The notes below the pieces were generated by a model. It was not told the origin of the DNA, did no database searches, and saw nothing but the letters and a program-made list of their open reading frames with translations. A stretch of 50,933 nucleotides of DNA, taken from an uncultured Solobacterium sp. (GTDB lineage Bacteria; Bacillota_I; Bacilli_A; Erysipelotrichales; Erysipelotrichaceae). Location of the stretch: the NCBI GenBank assembly GCA_900543035.1, contig UQPV01000011.1:1-50933 (forward strand), given 5' to 3'. Shown in pieces: positions 16,843 through 25,756 of the stretch (position 1 is the first letter of the stretch; every line of letters begins with the position of its first letter). Both the position numbers and the translations under genes were made by a program.

Positions 16843-18628
16843 GAAAGCAGGCGTCATGGCGTGCATGCGCGGCATGCTGCGGTTCATGAAGCCTTACCGG
16901 GGCAAGGCGGTCCTGGCACTGCTCATGGTGGTGGTCTCTCAGCTGACCTTCGCGCTCAATCCCAGCGTGGAGGGGCTGATCACCTCGCAGCTGAGCGATG
17001 ATGCGGTAGACATCATCAACGGCGTGAGCGGCGCGCACGTGCACTTTGACATCATCCTGAAGATCATGCTCGTCCTGCTTGGGCTGTATCTGCTCAAGAC
17101 CGTCTCTCAGCTGATCACGGCATTCTGCCTGACGGATGCGATCCAGGGGACGATGCATGATCTGCGCAATGCGCTGCAGCAGAAGATCCAGCGGCTTCCG
17201 GTGCGCTATTTCGATGATCATCCCTTCGGCGATGTGCTCAGCCGGGTGACCAATGATGTGGACGCGCTGAGCAACGCGCTGCAGCAGACGCTGACCAGGG
17301 TGGTCGGCGCCGTGCTCACCTTTGTGTTCGTCATCACGATGATGCTGAGCATCAACGCCGTGATGACGCTGGTCGCGCTCATCATCATTCCCGTGTCCCT
17401 GCTCATCACCCGGTTCGTCGTGAAGCGCTCGCAGCGTCTGTTTGATGAGCAGCAGACGACGCTGGGCGAGCTGAACGGGACGATCACAGAGATGTACGGC
17501 GGCTTCAGCGAGATCGTCCTGTATGGCAAGCAAGAGGATGCTGAGCAAGATTTCCGCGAGGTCAATGAGCGGATGTGCGCCGCCAGCTTCAAGGCGCAGT
17601 TCGTCTCCAGCCTGATCTCGCCGCTGGTGTCGCTGTGCACGTATCTGACGATCGGCGCGGTGGCGGTGCTTGGCTGCTTCTTCGTCATCGACGGCACCAT
17701 CCGGGTGGGCAGCCTGCAGGCGTTCATCCGCTACATCTGGCAGATCAATGACCCGCTGTCGCAGATCTCTCAGCTTTCGGCACAGGTGCAGGCGGCCTTT
17801 GCGGCCATGGGCCGCATCTTCGGCATGCTGGAAGAAGAGGAAGAAGTGCCGGAAAAGGATCCGGCGGCGGACATTTCCGCAGTGAAGGGCAATGTGTGCT
17901 TCGAGCATGTGCAGTTCGGCTATGATGACACGCTGCTCATGAAGGATGTGAACATCGAGGTCAAGCAGGGGCAGATGGTGGCCCTCGTCGGGCCTACCGG
18001 CGCCGGCAAGACGACCCTGATGAACCTGCTGCTGCGCTTCTATGATGTGAAGGGCGGCAGCATCAAGATCGACGGCGTGGACATCCGCGACATGAAGCGC
18101 GAGGACCTGCGCTCGCTGTTCTCGCTCGTCCTGCAGGATACGTGGCTGTTCAGCGGATCCATCTATGACAACATCCGCTATGGGCGTCTGAACGCGCGCA
18201 AGGATGAGGTCATCGATGCAGCGAAGATGGCCAATGTGCATCATTTCATCCGCACGCTGAGCCATGGCTATGACACGATGCTCAATGAGGAGGCCAACAA
18301 CATCTCGCAGGGGGAAAAGCAGCTGCTGACGATCGCCCGCGCGATCCTCAAGGATCCGCAGATCCTCATCCTGGATGAGGCGACCAGCTCGGTCGACACC
18401 CGCCTGGAACAGATGCTGCAGGAGGCGATGCAGCGCGTCATGCGCAACCGCACGAGCTTCGTCATCGCGCACCGTCTCTCCACCATCCGAAACGCCGATC
18501 TCATCCTGGTCATCCAGCATGGCGACATCGTCGAGCAGGGCACGCACGAAAGCCTGCTGGCGAAGAAGGGCGTTTACGAACAGCTGTATAATTCACAGTT
18601 CGCGGACAAGCAGAAACGTGCCGCGTGA
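16832..18628 (+). CDS. Heterodimeric ABC exporter, subunit with catalytic Walker B
   Basis: The 598-residue partner half-transporter. The membrane domain (about 1-335) includes a longer N-terminal extension and an extra extracytoplasmic loop near residues 50-70. The nucleotide domain has Walker A GPTGAGKTT, Walker B ILILDEATSSVD with the catalytic Glu, and the H-loop FVIAHRLSTI with His. Its signature is degenerate (NNISQGEKQLL instead of LSGGQ). Together with the upstream subunit it makes one working ATP site (this Walker B plus the partner's SGGQ) and one degenerate site. It ends at a strong terminator. Confidence 0.94.
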   Translation: MENKKAGVMACMRGMLRFMKPYRGKAVLALLMVVVSQLTFALNPSVEGLITSQLSDDAVDIINGVSGAHVHFDIILKIMLVLLGLYLLKTVSQLITAFCLTDAIQGTMHDLRNALQQKIQRLPVRYFDDHPFGDVLSRVTNDVDALSNALQQTLTRVVGAVLTFVFVITMMLSINAVMTLVALIIIPVSLLITRFVVKRSQRLFDEQQTTLGELNGTITEMYGGFSEIVLYGKQEDAEQDFREVNERMCAASFKAQFVSSLISPLVSLCTYLTIGAVAVLGCFFVIDGTIRVGSLQAFIRYIWQINDPLSQISQLSAQVQAAFAAMGRIFGMLEEEEEVPEKDPAADISAVKGNVCFEHVQFGYDDTLLMKDVNIEVKQGQMVALVGPTGAGKTTLMNLLLRFYDVKGGSIKIDGVDIRDMKREDLRSLFSLVLQDTWLFSGSIYDNIRYGRLNARKDEVIDAAKMANVHHFIRTLSHGYDTMLNEEANNISQGEKQLLTIARAILKDPQILILDEATSSVDTRLEQMLQEAMQRVMRNRTSFVIAHRLSTIRNADLILVIQHGDIVEQGTHESLLAKKGVYEQLYNSQFADKQKRAA

Positions 18629-18640
18629 TGAAAGTGACGA

Positions 18641-18672
18641 CAGGCAGAGGCAGGAGCTTCTGCCTGTTTTTC
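18641..18672 (+). terminator. Terminator after ABC exporter
   Basis: CAGGCAGA (18641-18648) pairs perfectly with TCTGCCTG (18659-18666), followed by a T-run. Confidence 0.85.
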
Positions 18673-18692
18673 GCAGATGGGCGCACATTGCT

Positions 18693-18721
18693 TTGACTTT
18701 CCGCGCCTGAGTCATTACAAT
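18693..18721 (+). promoter_or_regulatory. Promoter of the hydrolase-racemase operon
   Basis: TTGACT (18693-18698), 17 bases, TACAAT (18716-18721). The transcript would begin near 18728, which rules out the upstream ATG at 18724 as the start of the next gene. Confidence 0.75.
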
Positions 18722-18747
18722 GGATGCTGAGAAGTGGATGTGATGAG

Positions 18748-20121
18748 ATGAGACTGAGGATGATCTATGCCGAAGAAAACAGCGCCGCGCTGTATGCGCA
18801 GGGCAGCGATACTTGCGTCGTGCTGCTGCCGGGCTTCGGGTATACGTTCGATCGCCCGCTGCTGAAGCGGGCCAGGGAGCTGGCGCTGCAGGCAGGGTGC
18901 GATGTGCTCTGTCTGTCCTTCGGTGAGCTGCCGATTGATCGGCAGCGGATGAAGGACAGCGTGGCAGCGTGCCTGCCGATCGCCCATGAACGCGCCAAGG
19001 CGATCTTGGATCAGCTTTCATACGCCCGTCGGCTATGGATCGCCAAAAGCTTCGGCACCATCGTGGCCGGCATGCTGCGCAAGGCGCAGGAGCGCTGTGT
19101 GATGCTCACCCCGCTGCGGCAGACCTTTCCTTATATTCATGAGGATGATCTGGTCTGCTATGGGGATCAGGATCCGTTTCTGGATGAGGAGGACCTCGGC
19201 TGGCTGAAGCAATGCCCCGCATCATGTCTGCGGGTGCCTGGCGCAGATCATTCGCTTGCGGACGCGGATCATCAGCCGCTGCATGAAGCGGTCTTTTCCG
19301 CTGTAGGCGCGCTGCTGGATGAGGTATCGCCCGGACAGCGTGCAGCGAAGGATGAGGATATCCGGCCGATCGGCATCTTTGATTCCGGGCTGGGCGGCAT
19401 CAGCGTGCTGCGCGAGCTGCGCCGCTGCCTGCCGCATGAGCATTTCCTGTATTATGGGGACAGCGCCCACGCGCCCTACGGCGTCAGGGAACGCGCGGAT
19501 ATCCGCAGGCTGTGCATCGATATCTGCACGCATATGATCGAATGCCGGGTCAAGGCCATCGTCATCGCGTGCAATACGGCGACCAGCGCCTGTGTGAATG
19601 AGCTGCGCGCGCTGTATCCGCAGCTGCCGATCGTCGGCATGGAGCCGGCGCTGAAGGTGGCGGCCGAGCGCGGCGCGCATCAGCGCATCATCGTGACGGC
19701 CACACAGCTGACGCTGAAGGAACAGAAATTCGCGCGGCTGATGGAACGCTTCCAGAATGAACATACGATCTGGAAACAGCCCTGTCCCCGCCTGGTCGAG
19801 CTGGTGGAGGAAGGCCGGCTTCATGAGCGGGATACGCTGAAGGAGACATTGACGGCATATCTGGCGCCCTATGATCTCACGCAGGTCGACAGCATCGTGC
19901 TGGGCTGCACGCACTTCGTGTTTTACCGCCCTGTGCTCCGCGAGCTGCTGCCGGCGCATGTCGCGCTCATCGACGGCAACCGCGGCACGGTGCTGCATCT
20001 GATGGATCTGCTGAAGCAGCGCGGAGCGCTTTGCACACAGGGGCATGGCGGCATCGTCATCGAGAACTCATCTGCCGATCCGCAGCTGCTGGATCGTTCA
20101 CTTGAACTGTTGGAGGAATGA
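18748..20121 (+). CDS. murI: Alpha/beta-hydrolase-like domain fused to glutamate racemase
   Basis: A 457-residue two-domain protein. Residues about 1-195 look like a small alpha/beta hydrolase: VVLLPGFGYTFDRP, a nucleophile-elbow-like AKSFGT (Ser101), then YGDQDP (Asp140) and ADHSLAD (His168) as a possible triad. Residues about 205-457 are glutamate racemase: IGIFDSGLGGISVL, YYGDSAHAPYG, ACNTATS with Cys275 and GCTHFVFYRP with Cys387, the two catalytic cysteines. MurI supplies D-glutamate for peptidoglycan. The usual enzyme has about 260-280 residues and stands alone, so the N-terminal domain is unusual. There is no stop or internal restart signal between the parts. The start could also be 18760. 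Confidence 0.88.
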   Translation: MRLRMIYAEENSAALYAQGSDTCVVLLPGFGYTFDRPLLKRARELALQAGCDVLCLSFGELPIDRQRMKDSVAACLPIAHERAKAILDQLSYARRLWIAKSFGTIVAGMLRKAQERCVMLTPLRQTFPYIHEDDLVCYGDQDPFLDEEDLGWLKQCPASCLRVPGADHSLADADHQPLHEAVFSAVGALLDEVSPGQRAAKDEDIRPIGIFDSGLGGISVLRELRRCLPHEHFLYYGDSAHAPYGVRERADIRRLCIDICTHMIECRVKAIVIACNTATSACVNELRALYPQLPIVGMEPALKVAAERGAHQRIIVTATQLTLKEQKFARLMERFQNEHTIWKQPCPRLVELVEEGRLHERDTLKETLTAYLAPYDLTQVDSIVLGCTHFVFYRPVLRELLPAHVALIDGNRGTVLHLMDLLKQRGALCTQGHGGIVIENSSADPQLLDRSLELLEE

Positions 20122-20122
20122 A

Positions 20123-21508
20123 ATGATGGATAAGAAAAACGCATGGGAAACCTACAGCGAGACACAGCTGCAGGAAGTGATGGAGCTGGGCGAGGAATAT
20201 CGCCGGTTCATCTCAGAAAACAAGACGGAGCGGGAATGCGCCGCTGCCGCTGTTGACATGGCGAAGGCGCATGGCTATCGCAGCCTGCGTGAGATCATCG
20301 ACGCAAAGGAGACGCTGAAGCCGCAGGACAAGGTCTACTATGTGATGATGGATAAATCGATCGTGCTCTTTCACCTCGGCGATCGCCCGCTGGAGGAAGG
20401 GCTGCATATCCTGGGAGCGCATATCGATTCCCCGCGCCTGGACCTGAAGCAGAACCCGCTGTATGAGAGCGGGGAGATCGCTTATCTGGACACGCATTAT
20501 TATGGCGGCATCAAGAAATACCAGTGGGTGACGCTGCCGTTAGCGCTGCATGGCGTCATCGTGAAGAAGGACGGCACGAAGGTCATGGTCAATATCGGCG
20601 AGAAGGAGGATGACCCGGTGTTCTGCGTATCGGATCTGCTTGTGCATCTCGCAGGCGATCAGATGCAGAAAAAGGCAGCGTCGGTCATCGAGGGAGAGGA
20701 CCTCAACGTCACCTTCGGCTCCATGCCGCTGGCAAAGGAAGAGAAGGACAAAGTGAAGGCCAATGTGCTGAAGCTGCTCGCTGATCGTTACGATATCGAA
20801 GAGGCAGATTTTGTCTCGGCGGAGATCGAAGTCGTGCCGGCCGGCGCCGCGCGCGATCTGGGCATCGACCGGTCGATGATCCTGGGCTATGGACAGGATG
20901 ACCGCGTATGTGCCTTTACTTCATTGAAGGCGATGCTTTCGATGACGCATGTGGACAAGACGGCGGTCTGCCTGCTCGTGGATAAGGAAGAGGTCGGCAG
21001 CCAGGGCGCGACCGGCATGCAGTCGCATTTCTTCGTCAATGCGCTGGCCGAGGTGATGAACGCGCTCGGCGATTATTCCGAGCTGAAGGTGCGCAGGGCG
21101 CTGCAGAGCTCCCGCATGCTCAGCAGCGATGTCTCAGCTGCCTTCGATCCGAATTATGCCGGCGTGATGGAGACGAACAACTGCGCGTACTTCGGCAGGG
21201 GCATCGTCTTCAACAAGTACACCGGCGCCCGCGGAAAGAGCGGCTGCAACGACGCCAACGCGGAATATATCGCGGAGCTGCGCGCGATCATGGAAAAGGA
21301 AGACGTACGCTATCAGACCAGCGAGCTGGGCAAGGTCGATCAGGGCGGAGGCGGAACCATCGCCTATATCCTGGCCAACTATGGCATGGAGGTCATCGAC
21401 TGCGGCGTGGCGCTGCACAATATGCACGCGCCTTGGGAGATCAGCTCCAAGGCCGACATCTATGAGACCACCCGCGGCTATCAGGCTTTCCTGAAGCACG
21501 CGAAATAA
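20123..21508 (+). CDS. M18-family aminopeptidase
   Basis: This 461-residue metallopeptidase contains ILGAHIDSPRLDLKQNPLYE (first zinc His and Asp), LLVDKEEVGSQGATGMQS (catalytic Glu pair) and, near the C-terminus, ALHNMHAPWEISSKAD with the last metal His. M18 enzymes are dodecameric, cytosolic, and release N-terminal acidic or neutral residues. The start at 20123 is six bases after GGAGG; the upstream open frame overlaps murI and is not needed. It follows murI directly with translational coupling (TGA two bases before ATG). Why a peptidase is co-transcribed with a racemase is not shown. Confidence 0.93.
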   Translation: MMDKKNAWETYSETQLQEVMELGEEYRRFISENKTERECAAAAVDMAKAHGYRSLREIIDAKETLKPQDKVYYVMMDKSIVLFHLGDRPLEEGLHILGAHIDSPRLDLKQNPLYESGEIAYLDTHYYGGIKKYQWVTLPLALHGVIVKKDGTKVMVNIGEKEDDPVFCVSDLLVHLAGDQMQKKAASVIEGEDLNVTFGSMPLAKEEKDKVKANVLKLLADRYDIEEADFVSAEIEVVPAGAARDLGIDRSMILGYGQDDRVCAFTSLKAMLSMTHVDKTAVCLLVDKEEVGSQGATGMQSHFFVNALAEVMNALGDYSELKVRRALQSSRMLSSDVSAAFDPNYAGVMETNNCAYFGRGIVFNKYTGARGKSGCNDANAEYIAELRAIMEKEDVRYQTSELGKVDQGGGGTIAYILANYGMEVIDCGVALHNMHAPWEISSKADIYETTRGYQAFLKHAK

Positions 21509-21510
21509 AG

Positions 21511-21546
21511 AAAAGAGCCGCCGTTCAGCGCAGAACGGCGGCTTTT
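21511..21546. terminator. Bidirectional terminator overlapping a coding end
   Basis: GCCGCCGTTC (21517-21526) pairs with GAACGGCGGC (21533-21542), with A-runs and T-runs on the two sides. The stem also encodes the last codons of the leftward HAD gene. Confidence 0.9.
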
Positions 21547-22223
21547 CTGATCCAGTCGATGAGCGTATGCTCATCGCTGATGGTGATGTCCGGATGCATG
21601 GTGATGCGGTGTGCGCGGCGGTTGAAGAACAGCATGTGCCACCCCGCGTCCAAGGCGCCCTTGACATCGCAGGAAGGGGAATCGCCGATGTACCATGTCT
21701 GGGCCGGGTCGAGCCCCAGCGCCTGCTGGACATGAAGGAAGGCGCGGGGATCAGGCTTTTGCATGCCGATCACGCCGGAGATGAAGATGTGGTCTTCCGC
21801 AAACCAGCGTGTCAGTCCGAGCCCCTCGATCTTGCGGCGCTGATGGTCGGCAGGGCCGTTGGTCAGGATGCCGATGGTCAGCGGTGAGCGGGACAGCTCA
21901 TCCAGCAGAGCGCGCATCTCATCGCTGAGCTGCGCTTCATATTGGAAACGGCGGTAGTGCTGCTGGAAGCGGCGGGCAGCCTGTTCGCCGATGTCTTCGC
22001 CCAGCTCCTGCGCGGCCTGCAGGATGCGTGCGGTGCCGACTTCATCCACGCTCATCTTCCCCTGAGCGATCAGGGGATAGAGCTGATCAGAGATGCGGCG
22101 GGAGCGGATGAACAGCGCCCAGGGATCAAAGGGCAGAGGTGCTTCCCAGATGGTGTGACAGGCGCGGACGAACGGCTGCATCATATCATATAATGTATCG
22201 TCGAGATCAAAGATGAGATTCAT
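21525..22223 (-). CDS. HAD-superfamily hydrolase (subfamily IA, YjjG-like)
   Basis: This 232-residue phosphatase begins MNLIFDLDDTLYDMMQPFVR, with the DxD motif. A helical C1 cap follows, then motif II in ILTNGPADHQRRKIEGLGL, motif III Lys in GMQKPDPRAF and motif IV in WYIGDSPSCDVKGALDAGW. The pattern LTNGPxxxQ and the cap resemble YjjG-type nucleotidases and other pyrimidine 5'-phosphatases, but substrate calls in this family are weak. The ATG at 22223 has an AGGAGGAAG site upstream. The final codons lie inside the terminator stem. Confidence 0.88.
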   Translation of the reverse strand: MNLIFDLDDTLYDMMQPFVRACHTIWEAPLPFDPWALFIRSRRISDQLYPLIAQGKMSVDEVGTARILQAAQELGEDIGEQAARRFQQHYRRFQYEAQLSDEMRALLDELSRSPLTIGILTNGPADHQRRKIEGLGLTRWFAEDHIFISGVIGMQKPDPRAFLHVQQALGLDPAQTWYIGDSPSCDVKGALDAGWHMLFFNRRAHRITMHPDITISDEHTLIDWIRKAAVLR

Positions 22224-22235
22224 GTCTTCCTCCTG

Positions 22236-22261
22236 AAAAATCACCCGCCGCAGCGGGTGAT
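22236..22261 (-). terminator. Terminator after ilvE
   Basis: ATCACCCGC (22240-22248) pairs with GCGGGTGAT (22253-22261), and the minus strand then runs into TTTTT. It separates ilvE from the downstream HAD gene. Confidence 0.85.
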
Positions 22262-22266
22262 CGCTT

Positions 22267-23334
22267 TTATTTGACTTCTCTTGTCCAGCCGAAGGTGTCT
22301 TCGATGTCGCCCCACTGGATGCCGGTGAGCGTATCATACAGCTTCTGGGTCAGCTCTCCGGTCTGAAAGTCATGGATGATCACTTCATCATCCCGATAGC
22401 GCAGTTCGCCGATCGGGGAGATGACGGCGGCGGTGCCGGTGCCGAATGCCTCCTGCAGCGTGCCGTCGTGTCCGGCCTGCATCAGCTCGTCGATGGCGAG
22501 ATGGCGCTCGCTGACCTGATATCCCCAAGATCTCAGGATCTGGATGATGGAGTCGCGGGTCACCCCTGGCAGCACGGTGCCTTCGCACGGCGCGGTGATG
22601 ATCTCATCGTTGATCATGAACATGACGTTCATCGTGCCGACTTCCTCGACATACCGGCGCTCCACGCCATCCAGCCACAGCACCTGGGTGTAGCCGAGCT
22701 GTTCGGCCTTGACCTGGGCGGCGATGCTGGCGGCATAGTTGCCTCCGCATTTGGTGAATCCGGTCCCGCCCTTGGTGGCGCGGACATATTCATCCTCGAC
22801 ATAGATCTTGACCGGGTTGACGCCTTCCGGATAGTAGGCGCCTACCGGGGAGAGGATGATGACGAATTTATAAGAAGATGCCGGGTGCACGCCGACGGCA
22901 GCCTCTGTCGCGAACATGAACGGACGGATGTACAAGGAAGTGCCTTCCTCGGCAGGGACCCAGTCCTGTTCGACGGAAACCAGCGCTTCGATGGCCTCGA
23001 CGAACATCTCCTCAGAGAGCTCCGGCATGCACAGACGGCGGTTGGAATTGGCAAAGCGTCTGGCATTCATCTCCGGACGGAACAGCAGGATGCGGCCGTC
23101 CTTCGTGCGGTAGGCCTTCAGGCCTTCAAATGTTTCCTGCGCATAGTGCAGAACCATGGTGGCAGGATCGAGCGGGATCGGTGCGAATGGAACGATGCGG
23201 GCATCATGCCATCCCTGATCCTTGTCCCAGTCCAGGACGAACATGTGGTCAGTGTAGTATCTTCCAAACCCGAGCTCTGTGTTGGCGGCCGGTTTCGGCT
23301 TCAGCGTCTTCGCGCGTTCGATCTTGATCTCCAT
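22267..23334 (-). CDS. ilvE: Branched-chain amino acid aminotransferase
   Basis: This 355-residue PLP enzyme of fold type IV transfers the amino group between glutamate and the 2-oxo acids of leucine, isoleucine and valine. It matches the long (eukaryote-like, group II) BCAT form: LGFGRYYTDHMF, LHYAQETFEGLKAYR, FTKCGGNYAASI with the PLP-binding Lys, VEEVGTMNVMF and, near the end, FGTGTAAVISPIG. The ATG at 23334 has AAAGGGG upstream. It has its own promoter (minus strand, 23365-23393) and terminator. No other branched-chain pathway genes are nearby. Confidence 0.95.
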   Translation of the reverse strand: MEIKIERAKTLKPKPAANTELGFGRYYTDHMFVLDWDKDQGWHDARIVPFAPIPLDPATMVLHYAQETFEGLKAYRTKDGRILLFRPEMNARRFANSNRRLCMPELSEEMFVEAIEALVSVEQDWVPAEEGTSLYIRPFMFATEAAVGVHPASSYKFVIILSPVGAYYPEGVNPVKIYVEDEYVRATKGGTGFTKCGGNYAASIAAQVKAEQLGYTQVLWLDGVERRYVEEVGTMNVMFMINDEIITAPCEGTVLPGVTRDSIIQILRSWGYQVSERHLAIDELMQAGHDGTLQEAFGTGTAAVISPIGELRYRDDEVIIHDFQTGELTQKLYDTLTGIQWGDIEDTFGWTREVK

Positions 23335-23364
23335 AAGATTACCCCTTTCAAACTTACTGTTTTA

Positions 23365-23393
23365 AGAGTAGTCCTTATTTGCGGTTTCGTCAA
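23365..23393 (-). promoter_or_regulatory. ilvE promoter
   Basis: On the minus strand TTGACG (23388-23393) and TACTCT (23365-23370) are 17 bases apart, about 30 bases upstream of the ilvE start. Confidence 0.7.
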
Positions 23394-23456
23394 GAGCACT
23401 GAAGAAAGAAATTTCACTATTTTTGTAAATGATGAAAGAAATGAGAAAACACTTAC

Positions 23457-23480
23457 AAAAAAAGACTGTCCGGGACAGTC
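23457..23480 (-). terminator. Terminator of the RlmI-like methylase gene
   Basis: GACTGTCC (23464-23471) pairs with GGACAGTC (23473-23480), next to a long A-run that becomes the U-tract of the leftward transcript. The stem overlaps the gene's stop region. Confidence 0.85.
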
Positions 23481-24354
23481 ATTCTTCGATCCAGCGCCCA
23501 TAGATGCCGCAGGGCAGGATCATATCGGAAGCGCTGATCGGCAGGCCGATCTCTCCGGCCTCCACTTTTCCCGCAGGATGGCGGCGGAGCACGGTGGAGG
23601 AGAGGATGTTGCGCAGCACGCTGGCCGGGAAGCCGGTCGTATATGAGTTGATCAGGAAGAAGAGCGGATGCGGATCCAGGATGTCCAGGCAGGCGCTGAC
23701 CAGCGGATAAAGCTGTTCCTCGATCTTCCAGATCTCCCCTTTCGGCCCGCGGCCATAGCTGGGGGGATCCATGATGATGGCGTGGTAGGTCCGCCCTCTG
23801 CGCTTTTCCCGTGCGACGAACTTCAGGACGTCATCGACGATGAAGCGGATGCGGCGGTCTTCCAGATGAGAGAGCACCATGTTTTCCTTGGCCCACTGCA
23901 CCATGCCCTTGGCGGCGTCGACGTGGACGACTTCCTGCGCGCCGGCTGCGGCGCAGGCCATGGTGGCGCCGCCGGTGTAGGCGAACAGGTTGAGCACGCG
24001 GATCTCTCTATCGGCGCCGGCGATCTTCTCCATCATGAAATCCCAGTTGGCCGCCTGCTCGGGGAAGAGCCCGGTGTGCTTGAAGCCGGTAGGGCTGACC
24101 TTGAAGCAGAGCTGGCGGTAACGAACGTTCCAGCTTTCCGGCAGCTGTTTCAGGTATTCCCAGTGTCCGCCGCCTTTGGCGGAACGATGATAGCGGGCAT
24201 GGGGCTGCAGCCAGAGGCCGCTTTCCTCTGCAATCGGCCACAGCGCCAAAGGGTCGGGGCGCCGCAGGATGATGTCCTTCCAGCGTTCGAGCTTTTCTCC
24301 GTTTCCGGCATCGATGCATTCGTAATCTTCCCAGCGGGATGCGATCTGATTCAT
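23479..24354 (-). CDS. Class I SAM-dependent methyltransferase, RlmI/COG1092-like
   Basis: A 291-residue Rossmann-fold methylase. Motif I is VLNLFAYTGGATMACAAAGA, the acidic SAM loop is VVHVDAAKGMVQWAKEN, and motif IV is AIIMDPPSYGRGPKGEIWK; the DPPSYG signature is typical of the RlmI/RlmK rRNA cytosine-5 or guanine methylases. It lacks the N-terminal PUA domain of Escherichia coli RlmI, having instead about 110 residues containing ERWKDIILRRPDPLALWP. The RNA target is therefore uncertain. It is monocistronic, leftward, and has its own terminator. Confidence 0.85.
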   Translation of the reverse strand: MNQIASRWEDYECIDAGNGEKLERWKDIILRRPDPLALWPIAEESGLWLQPHARYHRSAKGGGHWEYLKQLPESWNVRYRQLCFKVSPTGFKHTGLFPEQAANWDFMMEKIAGADREIRVLNLFAYTGGATMACAAAGAQEVVHVDAAKGMVQWAKENMVLSHLEDRRIRFIVDDVLKFVAREKRRGRTYHAIIMDPPSYGRGPKGEIWKIEEQLYPLVSACLDILDPHPLFFLINSYTTGFPASVLRNILSSTVLRRHPAGKVEAGEIGLPISASDMILPCGIYGRWIEE

Positions 24355-24523
24355 GGCGTTTCACTCCTGTTCTCCAGATTTCTTTGCGTATTATAGCATG
24401 GTTTGCGGACAATGAACACAATATTTCACATAATTGTGGACCGAGAATGCGAAAATACGAAGAATAAAATGTGATAGAATAAAAGCAGCATGAATTCAAC
24501 GAATAAGAAAAGGAGGTCATGAT

Positions 24524-25675
24524 ATGATCAATAAACTGCTCGATAACTGCTTTTTGACCGAGCTGAATACAAGAGTGGAAGAGGTGCGTGAGGAAAACGG
24601 CATGTACTGGCATTGCTTCAAGGATACCATTTTCTATCAGGGAAAAGGCGGGATGGCGGATGACACCGGCATGATCAACAAGAAGCCGGTGGTGGCGCTG
24701 AAGCAGGAAGAAGGCAGATCCTGGCACTTGCTGGAAGAGAAGCTGGAGGGACAGGTGTTCATGAACGTGAACCCGCATACCCGCTTTCTCAAATGCCAGG
24801 CGCATACGGCCCAGCATCTGATCTCGGCGCTGGTGGAGAGCATCTATGGGGTGCATACGACATCGCATCATGTCGGCGAGGAAGAGTGCTATGTCGAATT
24901 TGATCTGCCGGAGTTTGACCGGAAGAAGGCGATCGAGCTGCAGGTGACCTGCAACGGGCTGATCCGCGATGATCTGGAGGTGAAGATCATCTATCCTTCA
25001 TTCCGCGATGCTAAGATGCTTTGTCCGGACAAGAAGCTGCCGCAGGAGGATATCCGCCTCGTGCGCATCGGCAACATCGATGTGACGCCGTGCGGCTGCA
25101 TGCATGTGCCTTCGCTTCGCTATCTGCAGATGCTGCAGATCATCGGCTTCGAGAAGAGCTCGCGGGGCATCCGCATCCGCTATGCGTGCGGCGATCAGCT
25201 GCTGGATAATGTCACGCGGCGTTATGAGGTGCTCGATGAGGCATGCACGGCGCTGGCGGTCCCGCATCTGTATCTGAACACCGGCATCTCCCGCGTCGTC
25301 TCTCAGCGCAATCAGCTGCAGAAGGAGCTGAAGCAGTGGAAGCACAGATATTTCGATAAGGTGTGCAGGGACGTGCTGGAGACAGAGGGCGCCTGCGTCT
25401 TCCGGGAATATGAGGAGTACACGCCGGACGATCTGCGTCAGCTGGCGAAGATGGTGGCGGAGAACGCCGATCGGGCCGTCTGCTTCGTGGGCCATGCGGA
25501 CGATCAGTATAAGGTCGTCTTAGCGCGCGGGCATGGCAGCGATTATGACCTGAACCGGATCCGCAGGATGCTGGTCGAGCAGCTGCATTTCAAAGGAGGC
25601 GGCAGCAGCGAGTATATGGAATTTGGCGGAACGAGCGACGAGGAGATGATGGAGACGCTGAAAGCAGCGCTGTGA
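24524..25675 (+). CDS. AlaX-type trans-editing protein with DHHA1 tail
   Basis: This 383-residue protein combines an alanyl-tRNA synthetase-like second additional domain with a C-terminal DHHA1 region. The SAD zinc and deacylation motifs are HTAQHL (HxxxH, about residues 95-100) and CGCMH (CxxxH, about residue 190; often CGGTH). The tail after a coiled coil (residues about 255-290) ends in FKGGGSSEYMEFGGTSDEE, similar to the AlaRS C-terminal domain. Such long AlaX proteins hydrolyse Ser or Gly mischarged on tRNA-Ala. AGGAGGTCAT precedes the start. No alaS is nearby, so it is a free-standing editing factor. Confidence 0.88.
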   Translation: MINKLLDNCFLTELNTRVEEVREENGMYWHCFKDTIFYQGKGGMADDTGMINKKPVVALKQEEGRSWHLLEEKLEGQVFMNVNPHTRFLKCQAHTAQHLISALVESIYGVHTTSHHVGEEECYVEFDLPEFDRKKAIELQVTCNGLIRDDLEVKIIYPSFRDAKMLCPDKKLPQEDIRLVRIGNIDVTPCGCMHVPSLRYLQMLQIIGFEKSSRGIRIRYACGDQLLDNVTRRYEVLDEACTALAVPHLYLNTGISRVVSQRNQLQKELKQWKHRYFDKVCRDVLETEGACVFREYEEYTPDDLRQLAKMVAENADRAVCFVGHADDQYKVVLARGHGSDYDLNRIRRMLVEQLHFKGGGSSEYMEFGGTSDEEMMETLKAAL

Positions 25676-25756
25676 TCGACGTTTTTTCACTTTCGCGATG
25701 ATTTTCATACAGGAATATGGTATACTTGTCTTGTTATATTTTAATGGAGGGATTAG

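Noticed and set aside
16697..18547. 616-residue antisense ORF over the second ABC exporter gene
   Set aside because: Its translation is His/Arg/Asp/Gln-rich and has no domain, while the opposite strand encodes a complete ABC half-transporter. Similar long shadows occur opposite pheT, ligA, the LCP genes and the permease because of the GC-rich codon bias.
18724..18747. Upstream ATG of the hydrolase-racemase gene
   Set aside because: It falls between the -10 box and the expected transcript start near 18728, so it would not be in the message.
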